Below, one piece after another: positions 7,926-15,451 of a stretch of DNA of 26,962 bases. Origin of the DNA: Palsa-1392 sp036493915. GTDB lineage: Bacteria; Verrucomicrobiota; Verrucomicrobiia; Chthoniobacterales; UBA10450. The translations under genes and the position numbers were made by a program. The stretch lies in the NCBI GenBank assembly GCA_036493915.1, contig DASXPA010000103.1, positions 1 through 26,962 of the forward strand, written 5' to 3'. How positions within the stretch are numbered: the stretch's first letter is position 1; every line of letters begins with the position of its first letter. The notes below the pieces were generated by a model. The model did no database searches. It had not been told where the DNA came from and worked only from the letters and a program-made list of their open reading frames with translations.

Positions 7926-8517
7926 CGGTGTCGCCGGGGGCGCTGACTCCGGCGAGAACTAGTACGCGGGCGCGGCGCTTTTCCTGCTCGGCTTTTTGCA
8001 AATCCAGACGATCCTCCCGCCTGACGTCAGGCACCCCGACGAGCATGAAAGCGTCGTTCGCCTGGTCCGTAGTCACCGACGAAGTGCTGCCGCCGGTTGC
8101 GCCTCCGCCGCCGGATAGATTGGAGCCGATCAAAATTCCCCTCTTTTGTAGGGAAGATTATTTGAGGTCCGCATCCGATTGGCGCGCGGTAAGCTCGATG
8201 CTCGGGTAAAAGTCGGCTGCGGCCACGCGGCCATCGCCCTGCCTTCGATGATCCGCGCGGCGCCGACGCGGAGATCTGGTTCGCAGAGAGGGCAGTGACT
8301 CCTAAACGGACCAGAGTCGGATCGTGAAAGATTGCCCACCAACCGTTCCGCTTCTTTGCCATCGCGATTGGTCAGCGACCCACCGCCGTTTTTGAAATGT
8401 GCCGGTGCAGCGGATTCCGCCGCCGGGTGGTCCGTGGGAGCGCGGCCCGACGGAACAACTGACAAAAAGGAGCGACGCGATGATCGTTAGGCTGTGCCGC
8501 CGTTTCTTTGCCTAACG
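7926..8517 (-). pseudogene. Relic of an efflux outer-membrane lipoprotein (NodT/OprM-like)
   Basis: Minus-strand frames placed end to end rebuild the first part of a NodT-family channel. They give a lipoprotein signal LTIIASLLFVSCSVGP, then AAPAHFKNGGGSLTNRDGKEAE (shown in parts, first frame), RNGWWAIFHDPTLVRL (second frame), EPDLRVGAARIIEG (first frame) and GRVAAADFYPSIELTARQ (third frame, stop TAA near 8160). These match the family pattern WWxxFxDPxLxxL...NxDLRxAxARxxxARAxxRVAxADxxPxI. At least three frameshifts are needed. Past the stop, a further frame (down from 8133) contains Gly/Ser-rich sequence and may be more of the same gene. The body and 3' end are missing, cut off at hypE. No start codon remains; the expected position is a TAG within the TCGTTAGGC motif. 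Tripartite pumps are known from the family; the reconstruction is mine. Confidence 0.6.
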
Positions 8518-8518
8518 A
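8484..8518. repeat. Inverted pair of the TCGTTAGGC motif
   Basis: TCGTTAGGC at 8484-8492 and its exact complement GCCTAACGA at 8510-8518 are separated by 17 bases and can form a 9-bp stem. It lies in the decayed efflux region at the junction of the two relics. Paired uptake-sequence motifs forming terminators are known in Neisseria and Pasteurellaceae; the analogy is inference. An 11-codon frame (MIVRLCRRFFA) with AAGGAG upstream also spans it. Confidence 0.6.
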
Positions 8519-8790
8519 GCGCGGACATCGATCTTCGGCTGGGCGGAGAGACCGGGGACAACACGTTTCTCGTGGATCAAAGACGATCTTCCCGGCAGTG
8601 CAGGCGCCCTCAGTCGATTCGAAATGGCGCGTACAGGTAGTAGAGCAATGCCGCCCATGATGACCACCTTCTTGGGCGGGCCCTTTGGCCTTTTCTTCTC
8701 TTTGTCGAAATCCTTCTGCTTCGCTTTGTTCTCCGACTCTAGTTTTTCTCTCGCCTGTTTGCCCCGGAATTCTACTTCTCGTCGGACTCA
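8517..8790 (-). pseudogene. Possible relic of an efflux periplasmic adaptor (AcrA/HlyD-like)
   Basis: On the minus strand one frame reads GKQAREKLESENKAKQKDFD then KEKKRPKGPPKKVVIMGGIALL, a Lys/Glu-rich cytoplasmic stretch leading into a hydrophobic anchor. In another frame YYLYAPFRID could continue the anchor. About 100 bases later GKIVFD and, in a shifted frame, RVVPGLSAQPKIDVRAR with a TAG stop resemble the C-terminus of AcrA-type adaptors (V-x-x-G-L-x-x-V-x-P-G). It ends exactly where the outer-membrane relic begins, as expected for an adaptor-channel operon. Most of the gene would have been deleted. No start codon is left. Plausible but less certain than its neighbour. Confidence 0.35.
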
Positions 8791-8890
8791 GAAGGGGATT
8801 CGTGGTCGCTCAAAGCGGATCAATATGACGGAAGCGCATCACCGTCATACAGAGGATGGTTTCAGTCGGGGAGTGTATGTTACGCGCAGG

Positions 8891-10408
8891 ATGAAACGGA
8901 TTTTCGGATTGGAAACGGAATACGGGATCACGGTGGATGGGGCGGAATCGGTGGATGTGGTGGCGGAATCGATCGAGCTGGTGCGCGGTTATACCGAGCA
9001 CGGGGCGCATATGAAATGGGATTACGATTTGGAAGATCCGCATCGCGACGCGCGTGGGTTTCGTGCCGCCGAGTTGCTTCAAGACACGGACGAATCGGCC
9101 TACTTCGAGATCGATCGGAAGCGGCCGTTGAGTTTCGAGGAGATCAAAAGCGATCTCGTCCTGAGTAATGGCGCGCGCTTTTATAACGATCACGCGCACC
9201 CCGAATATTCTACTCCGGAATGCACGACTTTGCGGGAGCTAGTCGCGCAGGATAAGGCGGGCGAACGCATCCTTATGGAATGCGCGCGGCGACGAAATCT
9301 GAAGTTGCCTAACGCACTCGAGGTCTGCCTTTACAAGAACAATACGGATTTCTCGGGTCATAGTTACGGCTGCCACGACAATTATCTCATGCGTCGCGAT
9401 GTGCCCTGGGAGCGAATCGTCGCCGGGATCATTCCTTTTCTTGTCACCCGACAGATTTTTGCCGGCGCGGGTAAGATGGGAATCGAGGCCGAAAGCACCG
9501 CGGGACAACCTGGTATCTTTCAGATTTCGCAGCGGGCAGACTTCTTTGCCGTTCTCGTAAGCATCGACACGATGAATCGGCGACCATTGGTCAACACGCG
9601 CGATGAGCCGCACGCCGATGTGAGTCAGTATCGGCGTTTCCATGTCATCATTGGCGACGCCAACATGAGTGAGTGGGCGACGGCGTTGAAGATAGGAACG
9701 ACCGCTCTCGTGCTCGACTTAATTGAACGTGGTCTCGCGCCGGAACTCGAGCTGGCACAACCGATCGATGCGACCAAGTCCATCAGCCGGGATCAGACTT
9801 ACGATTGGATCATCGAACTGCGGGATGGCCGGAAGATTTCCGCTCTCGAGGTGCAACGCATCTATCTCGCCGCCGCGCAGAGAGCGACTACTGATTCCGA
9901 CCCGGAGGTGATCTGGCTGCTGAAGGAGTGGGAAACGGTTTTGAACGATCTTGAACGCGACGTGATGCTCTGTCGCGATCGGGTGGATTGGGTCGCAAAA
10001 AAGGAATTGCTGACCGAGCTGCAAAGGGAAGAACAGTTAGCCTGGAGCGATCCCTGGTTGCAGGCGATCGACCTCGAATATCACAACATCCAACTTGAGG
10101 CCGGTCTCTACCACGAGTTGCTTCGGCAAGGCGCGATGCGGCGATTGGTCAGCGAAGAAGAAATTAAGCGCGCGATCTTTACGCCGCCTCCCAATACGCG
10201 GGCCTACTTTCGGGGGCGCGCGGTGGCGAGGTTTAACGCCGCGATCAAAACGATTCAGTGGGATGAAGTGGTTTTCTCCCACAACGGATCACAACAAGCC
10301 GTCTCTCTTTCTCAGCCGGCTAACGACGCGCGGCTCGAGAAGTTGAGCGCCGCGATGCGGGATGCGCCAGGCTATCCCGAATTCATCAGCGCCGTCGCCG
10401 CTTTGTAA
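8891..10408 (+). CDS. dop: Pup/UBact deamidase-depupylase Dop
   Basis: Dop removes Pup-type ubiquitin-like tags from proteins and, where Pup ends in Gln, deamidates it to Glu. The protein is 505 residues, the size of Dop rather than the shorter ligase PafA. It begins MKRIFGLETEYGIT, the ATP-binding start of the glutamine-synthetase-like fold. The region MKWDYDLEDPHRDARGF followed by an extra loop matches the Dop-specific insertion. NGARFYNDHAHPEYSTPE contains the catalytic Asp (Asp100). Later motifs LYKNNTD, YGCHDNYLM, FLVTRQ, NTRDEPHAD and HVIIGDANMSEW are shared by Dop and PafA. ATG 8891 is chosen because upstream in-frame codons (open to 8624) show no similarity and run antisense to the efflux relic. 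No Pup/UBact, pafA, proteasome or ARC ATPase gene is in the window. Confidence 0.93.
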   Translation: MKRIFGLETEYGITVDGAESVDVVAESIELVRGYTEHGAHMKWDYDLEDPHRDARGFRAAELLQDTDESAYFEIDRKRPLSFEEIKSDLVLSNGARFYNDHAHPEYSTPECTTLRELVAQDKAGERILMECARRRNLKLPNALEVCLYKNNTDFSGHSYGCHDNYLMRRDVPWERIVAGIIPFLVTRQIFAGAGKMGIEAESTAGQPGIFQISQRADFFAVLVSIDTMNRRPLVNTRDEPHADVSQYRRFHVIIGDANMSEWATALKIGTTALVLDLIERGLAPELELAQPIDATKSISRDQTYDWIIELRDGRKISALEVQRIYLAAAQRATTDSDPEVIWLLKEWETVLNDLERDVMLCRDRVDWVAKKELLTELQREEQLAWSDPWLQAIDLEYHNIQLEAGLYHELLRQGAMRRLVSEEEIKRAIFTPPPNTRAYFRGRAVARFNAAIKTIQWDEVVFSHNGSQQAVSLSQPANDARLEKLSAAMRDAPGYPEFISAVAAL

Positions 10409-10426
10409 CTCGGTTACAAAGCGGCG
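10396..10426. terminator. Bidirectional hairpin terminator containing the dop stop codon
   Basis: CGCCGCTTTGTAAC (10396-10409), loop TCG, then GTTACAAAGCGGCG (10413-10426): a perfect 14-bp stem. The TAA stop of dop (10406-10408) is inside the left arm. It lies between two converging genes, 18 bases from the end of the opposing one. There is no strong T-run, so termination may not be classically intrinsic. Confidence 0.7.
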
Positions 10427-10444
10427 CGACGCGAGAACAGATTG

Positions 10445-10870
10445 CTATTTGCCCTGAGCTTTGCGGCGCGCAGCCCAACGGGCTTTCATCATTTGCGAGA
10501 GCTTTTTCCGGCCGGCTGCGCTGATGCCGCCGCCGCCAGTTTTTTTCTTCGCCTTGGAACCCTTGTTGCCGCTCGTCTTCACGCTTGTGGTGTCGCCGCC
10601 AGCAGTGTTAGCTGCCTTAGCACGAGCCCAGCGGGCCCGAGCTGCTGCCGCGATACGTGCGCGGCCTGCAGCGGAAAGTCCACCACGACGGCCGCCCTGC
10701 TTCTTGCCCCTTTTCGCGCCGGCAGCGCTACTGCCTGCGCTGGAGCTAGCCGTTGCGGGGCTGCTCGAACCACGCGTAGCGCCCAGTAAGTTGGAGAGTC
10801 GGTCTTGCAGTTGGTCGATCTGGCGTCTCACGGCCACTGCTTCTTCTAATTGTTTTACAGATAAGTCCAT
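10445..10870 (-). CDS. Small basic Ala/Lys/Arg-rich protein with duplicated SAAGR...ARWA motif
   Basis: A 141-residue basic protein. Residues 1-30 form a likely amphipathic or coiled-coil helix (QLEEAVAVRRQIDQLQDRL). A Ser/Ala/Gly linker follows, then motif 1 at 65-82 (LSAAGRARIAAAARARWA), a Lys/Gly/Thr linker, and motif 2 at 116-133 (ISAAGRKKLSQMMKARWA). In both copies the SAAGR-to-W spacing is identical. The composition resembles histone H1-like or AT-hook-like nucleoid proteins, so DNA binding is inferred, not shown. It is not Pup or UBact: it lacks their C-terminal Gln/Glu and ends KAQGK. It converges with dop across a strong hairpin. A promoter ends six bases upstream of the ATG. Confidence 0.8.
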   Translation of the reverse strand: MDLSVKQLEEAVAVRRQIDQLQDRLSNLLGATRGSSSPATASSSAGSSAAGAKRGKKQGGRRGGLSAAGRARIAAAARARWARAKAANTAGGDTTSVKTSGNKGSKAKKKTGGGGISAAGRKKLSQMMKARWAARRKAQGK

Positions 10871-10876
10871 GGCGCA

Positions 10877-10904
10877 GTTATAAACGAAGCGACAAAGAGA
10901 GCAA
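10877..10904 (-). promoter_or_regulatory. Promoter for the small basic protein, probably leaderless
   Basis: On the minus strand TTGCTC (10904-10899) and TATAAC (10882-10877) are 16 bases apart. The -10 ends six bases before the ATG at 10870, so transcription would start at about the first base of the start codon. No Shine-Dalgarno sequence is present between them, consistent with a leaderless mRNA. Confidence 0.45.
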
Positions 10905-10994
10905 GCGATGTTTTCGCTAATACTCTAACATTTTTCTAAGTCCCAAACGGCCCTAAGAAAAGCCAGGGAGTACCGGAGGACGATGAGAGCCGGA

Positions 10995-13547
10995 TCAGCT
11001 CCAGGTGATGAGGCGAAGTTCGTGCGGCTGAAGCAGGTGCGGGTAAGTCGGCACCACGCGAACACTGAACCCGTAGGTCCCGCTGTCCGCGGCCGGGATA
11101 AAGCCTTCGTAAAGATAGGCGCCGTCCTCCCCCAGGCGGTCGCGTTGATCAAGAACCGTCGCGCTAGGATTGCGCAAGGAATCATTCTCGGCTTCGCCGT
11201 GATATGCTTCCACCCGGACATGGCTGGGATCGACTTTGCCGAGATGAACCTTGGCAGAAAGGTGAAGCGCTTCGCCGACCTGGATATTTTGCCGATCCTG
11301 ATTGGCGATTTGTACGTCAGTGATTTTTACCTGTGGCCAATCCTTTCGCATCCACGCCTTCCATTGACTGAGAACGGTCGCGGCCCGGTATTCATCGCGC
11401 GTAAATTCCATGTGGGCCTTGGCGGCCGGAAGATAAAGACGCTCGGTGTATTCCTTCACCATTCGGTGGGTGTTAAAGACCGGTGTCACGCTGCGGATCG
11501 ACTCGCGCATGAGTTGCAACCAGGCGAGTGGAAGTCTCCCGTCCGGCTTGGCGTAATAAAGCGGGATGATCTGATTTTCGAGTAATTGATAGAGGCTCGA
11601 GGCGTCGACTTCATTTTGGAATTCGATGGCACCTCCATCGATCTCGGCGCCGATTGCCCAGCCGTTCTTGCCATTATAACTTTCGCGCCACCACCCATCG
11701 AGCACGCTAAGATTCAGGCCCCCGTTAGGCGGCAACTTCATTCCGCTCGTCCCGCTTGCCTCGAGGGGACGCAGGGGATTATTGAGCCAGAGATCAACCC
11801 CCTGCACGAGGCGGCGGGCGATGTAAGTGTCATAGTCTTCGACAAAGACGACGCGGTTATGGAAGCCGGTCTCGCGCGTGAGCTTGTAAACTTCCTGGAT
11901 GAGCGCCTTGCCGCCTTCGTCGCGTGGGTGCGATTTGCCGGCGAAGATGAATTGCACCGGTCGCGCCAGGTTATTTAACATCCGGAGCAAGCGATCCGGG
12001 TCTCGAAAGAGAAGTGCGCCGCGCTTGTAGGTTGCGAAGCGGCGGGCGAAGCCAATCGTCAAAATCTCGGGATCGAGAATTGAATGGGCATCGCGAATCG
12101 CTTCCGGTGATTCGCCAAGCCGCTCCCGCCGGGCCCGCACCCGGTCGCGCACGAACTGGACGAGACGCTGTTTGAGTTTCTGATGAGTCTCCCAAAGTTC
12201 GTGGTCCGGGATGTCGATCACGCCGCGCCAAAAATCCGGCTCGGTCAGGTGTTCTTCCCAGTCGCCCAGATACTTTGTGTAAAGGGCGGAAAATTCCGGC
12301 GCCATCCAGGTCTTGGAGTGAATGCCATTGGTGATACTGGTGATGGGCACCTCATGAGTTGGCACGCCCGCCCAGACATCTTTCCAGAGCGCCTGACTCA
12401 CTTCGCCGTGCAACTTGCTGACACCATTGGCATAGCGGCTCGTCCGCAGGGCGAGAATGGTCATGCTGAAACTCGCGACCGGATCGGTCGTGGTCTGTCC
12501 AAAGTGAAAAAGTTCGTCGAAGGAAATCTTTAACTGCGTCGCAAAGTCACCGAAGTAGCGCACCATCATTTCCTTCGGGAAAGAATCGTTGCCCGCCGGC
12601 ACCGGCGTGTGAGTGGTGAAAACATTGGCCGACGCCACCAGTTGCAACGCCGAATAGAAGTCGAGGTTATCCTGGACAACGTGGAGACGAATGCGCTCGA
12701 GCGAAAGAAAGGCCGAGTGTCCTTCATTCATGTGAAAGACTTCCGGTTGCAGACCGAGCGCATGCAGCGCTTTCACTCCGCCGACCCCGAGCACGATCTC
12801 CTGGCGCATCCGCATTTCGAGGTCGCCGCCGTAGAGCTCGGCTGTGATCAAGCGATCTTCCGGGCCGTTCTCCGAGATGTCGGTATCAAGTAAGTAAAGA
12901 TTGATCCGCCCGACGTGGAGTCGCCAGATTTTTGCAAAGACTTCGCGACCGAGCAGCGGAACCGCGACGAGCAGGATCTTGTCCTCCTGCATCACCTCGC
13001 GGATCGGCAGGTGATGGAAGTTCTGGTTGAGGCTCGCGGCTTCCTGCCAGCCATCTTTGTTGATCTGCTGCTTGAAATAACCGTGCCGGTAAAGCAAACC
13101 GACGGCGATGAAATTGAGGTCCAGGTCACTCGCCGATTTGCAATGGTCGCCCGAGAGGATACCGAGGCCGCCGGAGTAATTCGGGATCGACTCGTGGAAA
13201 CCAAACTCCGCGGAAAAATAAGCGATCGGCTTCTGAAAGGCGTGGCCGACGCTCTTTTTCCCATAGGTGTCTTTGCGCGCGAGATACTTCTTAAAGGCGC
13301 CGTGCACCTCCCCGAGGTCGCGGAGAAAGGTCTCGTCTTTTGCCACCTCGACGAGACGCGCCTGGCGGGAAAGCTGGAGCATCCGCAGCGGGTTGTGATT
13401 CGTCAGGTGCCACAACTGCGTATCGAGATGACGGAAAAGCCGGCGGGCGGAAGGTTCCCAAGTCCACCAGAGGTTGAAAACCATTTCGCGCAATGGCTCC
13501 AGCTCTTCCGGAAGATTCGGGACGACGTGATAAGTCTGAATGTTCCG
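10995..13547 (-). CDS. glgP: Alpha-glucan (glycogen) phosphorylase, GT35
   Basis: Releases glucose 1-phosphate from glycogen or maltodextrin using phosphate and pyridoxal phosphate. From ATG 13547 the protein is 850 residues and begins MRNIQTYHVVPNLPEELEPL, as in the shorter-subunit bacterial/archaeal phosphorylase branch. Conserved segments: FSAEFGFHESIPNYSGGLG near the N-terminus, HMNEGHSAFLSLERIR, FTTHTPVPAGND, ITNGIHSKTWM, and the PLP-lysine region EASGTSGMKLPPNGG (nucleotides about 11729-11764). The C-terminal 90 residues (from about KITDVQIANQDRQ) look like an added beta domain, also typical of this branch. A TTG at 13580 would add 11 residues without similarity. No glycogen synthase or branching enzyme is adjacent. 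Confidence 0.93.
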   Translation of the reverse strand, partial: RNIQTYHVVPNLPEELEPLREMVFNLWWTWEPSARRLFRHLDTQLWHLTNHNPLRMLQLSRQARLVEVAKDETFLRDLGEVHGAFKKYLARKDTYGKKSVGHAFQKPIAYFSAEFGFHESIPNYSGGLGILSGDHCKSASDLDLNFIAVGLLYRHGYFKQQINKDGWQEAASLNQNFHHLPIREVMQEDKILLVAVPLLGREVFAKIWRLHVGRINLYLLDTDISENGPEDRLITAELYGGDLEMRMRQEIVLGVGGVKALHALGLQPEVFHMNEGHSAFLSLERIRLHVVQDNLDFYSALQLVASANVFTTHTPVPAGNDSFPKEMMVRYFGDFATQLKISFDELFHFGQTTTDPVASFSMTILALRTSRYANGVSKLHGEVSQALWKDVWAGVPTHEVPITSITNGIHSKTWMAPEFSALYTKYLGDWEEHLTEPDFWRGVIDIPDHELWETHQKLKQRLVQFVRDRVRARRERLGESPEAIRDAHSILDPEILTIGFARRFATYKRGALLFRDPDRLLRMLNNLARPVQFIFAGKSHPRDEGGKALIQEVYKLTRETGFHNRVVFVEDYDTYIARRLVQGVDLWLNNPLRPLEASGTSGMKLPPNGGLNLSVLDGWWRESYNGKNGWAIGAEIDGGAIEFQNEVDASSLYQLLENQIIPLYYAKPDGRLPLAWLQLMRESIRSVTPVFNTHRMVKEYTERLYLPAAKAHMEFTRDEYRAATVLSQWKAWMRKDWPQVKITDVQIANQDRQNIQVGEALHLSAKVHLGKVDPSHVRVEAYHGEAENDSLRNPSATVLDQRDRLGEDGAYLYEGFIPAADSGTYGFSVRVVPTYPHLLQPHELRLITWS

Positions 13548-13809
13548 CATAGGAAAAAATGCTAACTGGGAGAGCGCCAAACTCTGGCCAGAAAACAGGT
13601 AGCAGCAAGCGTTCCTTCCCTTCTCAGATGTCAGCCCGCGCGCATTGAGAGTTCATTCCCCACGATGAGGTCGCCTCCGATGGGATATTCCGTCGATGTC
13701 CCTTCGCTTTCTCGCCTGTCTTCCTGAGGCAAAACGGAGGATCTCACAGATCACTCCACGGATTCTCGGTGCGGATGCGTCAGACAAATCGGGAGGTCCT
13801 TCACAGCGC
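13548..13809. other. Intergenic region upstream of glgP
   Basis: No convincing gene. It holds two opposed copies of the CTGTCATCCTGAG repeat (described separately) towards the rhomboid gene. The part next to glgP should contain its promoter, but I see no clear -35/-10 pair; TAGCAT lies about 12 bases before the ATG on the minus strand. Confidence 0.4.
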
Positions 13810-13821
13810 TCAGGATGACAG
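13716..13821. repeat. Inverted copies of a dispersed CTGTCATCCTGAG repeat
   Basis: The left arm begins CTGTCTTCCTGAGG (13716) and continues to GGAGGATCTCACAG (13749). The right arm, read on the opposite strand from 13821, begins CTGTCATCCTGAGC and continues to GAAGGACCTCC (13792). A third, more diverged copy is at 20839-20880. The right arm supplies the last codons and the TGA stop of the rhomboid gene. The form is that of a short palindromic intergenic repeat (REP-like). Confidence 0.6.
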
Positions 13822-15405
13822 TGTTTGCGGTGAAGGACGCTTCGGAACCATTGGTCGGGCGGCGAAGATCATCCCAATGCAGACGCCGCTGAGGAAGCCG
13901 CTCATGTGTGCGCCTAAACTCACTTGCGGCGTCCAGAGATCAAACGCGGTCTGGAAGGCGACGATGATCAGAATTTCGCGTAAGCGTCGACCGACCAGAG
14001 GGGACTGCCGATGCCGCAAGAGAAGGCCGGCAGAAATGCCGATGACTCCCATGACGCAGCCGGAAGCGCCGACCAATTGATCAGCTCTCGTGAGGTGAAG
14101 CAGATGCAGAATGACCACACCGCCGCTCGAGCCGAGACCGGTGAGCAGGTAACCAGCAGCAAATCTTGCCGAGCCGATCATGCACTCAAGCGCCGGTCCG
14201 AGGAGATAGAGCGCGTAGAGATTAAAGCTAATGTGCAAGAGCCCGTAATGCAGAAAGAGCGCCGTGAGGAGGCGCCAGTATTCGTGGTGGTAAATCACCG
14301 CGGCGGGCTCGAGCGCGCCGAGAAAGTTGAGAGTGCGGGGATTAGTCGAACCACCGAGCATCATTTCGACGCCGAACATCGCGACGTTGAGAAGAATGAA
14401 CGCCCAAACCGCTGGCGCACCACTCCGATTGTTCCGAAGAACTGGAGGCGAAGTCCTGCTGCTGGGCATTTCCCGGACGAGGCGCGCGAGCAGTTTCTGG
14501 CCGGAAGGCGAAAGACGCGGTGCGGGAAACTCTCGCGCAGTGGCCATTCGCCGTGCGATTCCGCGTGAGAGAATCGCATCGCGCGTTTCAGTGCGTAGTC
14601 GTTCGAAACGCTCGAGCGCTCTTCGCGTTTTCCCTTCCGCCAATTCGGAAGTGGCGATCCAGAATTTCTTGTGATCGCGCGCCAGCCCGGCGAGCGCGCC
14701 GCGGAATAGCCTAACGAGTTCTTCCGTGCGCCCGCTGAAGGCGAGAAGATAGGCAAGCTCCTGCGCCGCTTCCGATGAGATCGTTAGGCGCGGGATCAAG
14801 CTTTGGCTGCGGGCCGCAAAAGCCCACGCGAGATCTTCGAGCGCCCCGGTCTCGCCGAGTGCTCGCAAGTAAAGGGCGCGCACCGCAGGATCGTGCGTCA
14901 CGGAGAGGTCCTTGCGGCCCCAGTCGACGAGACCTGGCCAGTTTTCCGTAAGAGCATACGTGAACGCGATCGCGCAGTGACCGGCGGGTGTTTTCTGTGA
15001 GCGTTGGCTGGCGAGTTGATCGAGCGCCTGATGCAGCTGCCCGTCTCGCGCCAGTTCGAGGGTGCGCAGGAGCGAAGGCAGCTGCGAGAAATCGTTCCAA
15101 GGGTGGAGCACGCGCCTAACGATCGCGACCTGCCGTGCAGCGCGGTAACGTTTGTCGAGGAGAAGACTGGCAATTTTCTTTTCCGCAAGCGCCGGCCCGA
15201 GCAGAAGCAAGGCCCAAAGCGTCCCGCCCACATAACCGGCAACCTTTGGCAAAAGGACCCAGAAAATTCCAGTCGTAACGAGCACGCTGAGCGCCGCCGT
15301 CATCCAGCCGGCGGGACGCGCACTCTTCAGCCGCGCGAGCCGCGCAACAAGAATCACCGGCGACGCGATCGCGATGAAAAGGAGGATGTGATTGAGGTCG
15401 AGCAA
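13810..15405 (-). CDS. Rhomboid-family intramembrane serine protease with long N-terminal extension
   Basis: Rhomboids cut transmembrane helices inside the membrane using a Ser-His dyad. The C-terminal half (about 330-520) is the rhomboid domain: HYGLLHISFNLYALYLLG has the H-x4-H-x3-N pattern (His386, His391, Asn395), the nucleophile is Ser449 in GASG, and His500 lies in AHMSG. The N-terminal 310 residues hold two predicted membrane helices (about 5-22 and 36-70) and then a soluble alpha-helical region (about 85-310), with ARDGQLHQALDQL and LAFSGRTEELVRLF suggesting TPR-like repeats. That extension is unusual. The start is TTG at 15405; no in-frame ATG gives a complete first helix. The last residues (QTLSS) are encoded by a dispersed repeat. 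Only 46 bases separate it from the divergent DsbA-like gene. Confidence 0.88.
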   Translation of the reverse strand: MLDLNHILLFIAIASPVILVARLARLKSARPAGWMTAALSVLVTTGIFWVLLPKVAGYVGGTLWALLLLGPALAEKKIASLLLDKRYRAARQVAIVRRVLHPWNDFSQLPSLLRTLELARDGQLHQALDQLASQRSQKTPAGHCAIAFTYALTENWPGLVDWGRKDLSVTHDPAVRALYLRALGETGALEDLAWAFAARSQSLIPRLTISSEAAQELAYLLAFSGRTEELVRLFRGALAGLARDHKKFWIATSELAEGKTRRALERFERLRTETRDAILSRGIARRMATAREFPAPRLSPSGQKLLARLVREMPSSRTSPPVLRNNRSGAPAVWAFILLNVAMFGVEMMLGGSTNPRTLNFLGALEPAAVIYHHEYWRLLTALFLHYGLLHISFNLYALYLLGPALECMIGSARFAAGYLLTGLGSSGGVVILHLLHLTRADQLVGASGCVMGVIGISAGLLLRHRQSPLVGRRLREILIIVAFQTAFDLWTPQVSLGAHMSGFLSGVCIGMIFAARPMVPKRPSPQTLSS

Positions 15406-15451
15406 AGTTTTCGGCTTTCAGGAAATGGGACGTATGCGACTTATATGTTCG

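Noticed and set aside
8624..8890. Upstream extension of dop by 89 codons
   Set aside because: The extension is antisense to the efflux-adaptor relic, and the Dop family begins at the MKRIFGLETEYG segment.
8461..8890. A UBact/Pup gene next to dop
   Set aside because: All short frames read here lack a Pup-like helix and a C-terminal Gly-Gln or Gly-Glu; the only SD-led one (ATG 8481) has 11 codons.
10461..10883. Plus-strand frame opposite the small basic protein
   Set aside because: The minus strand has a start with promoter and a duplicated motif; the plus reading is its Ala/Arg/Pro-rich shadow.
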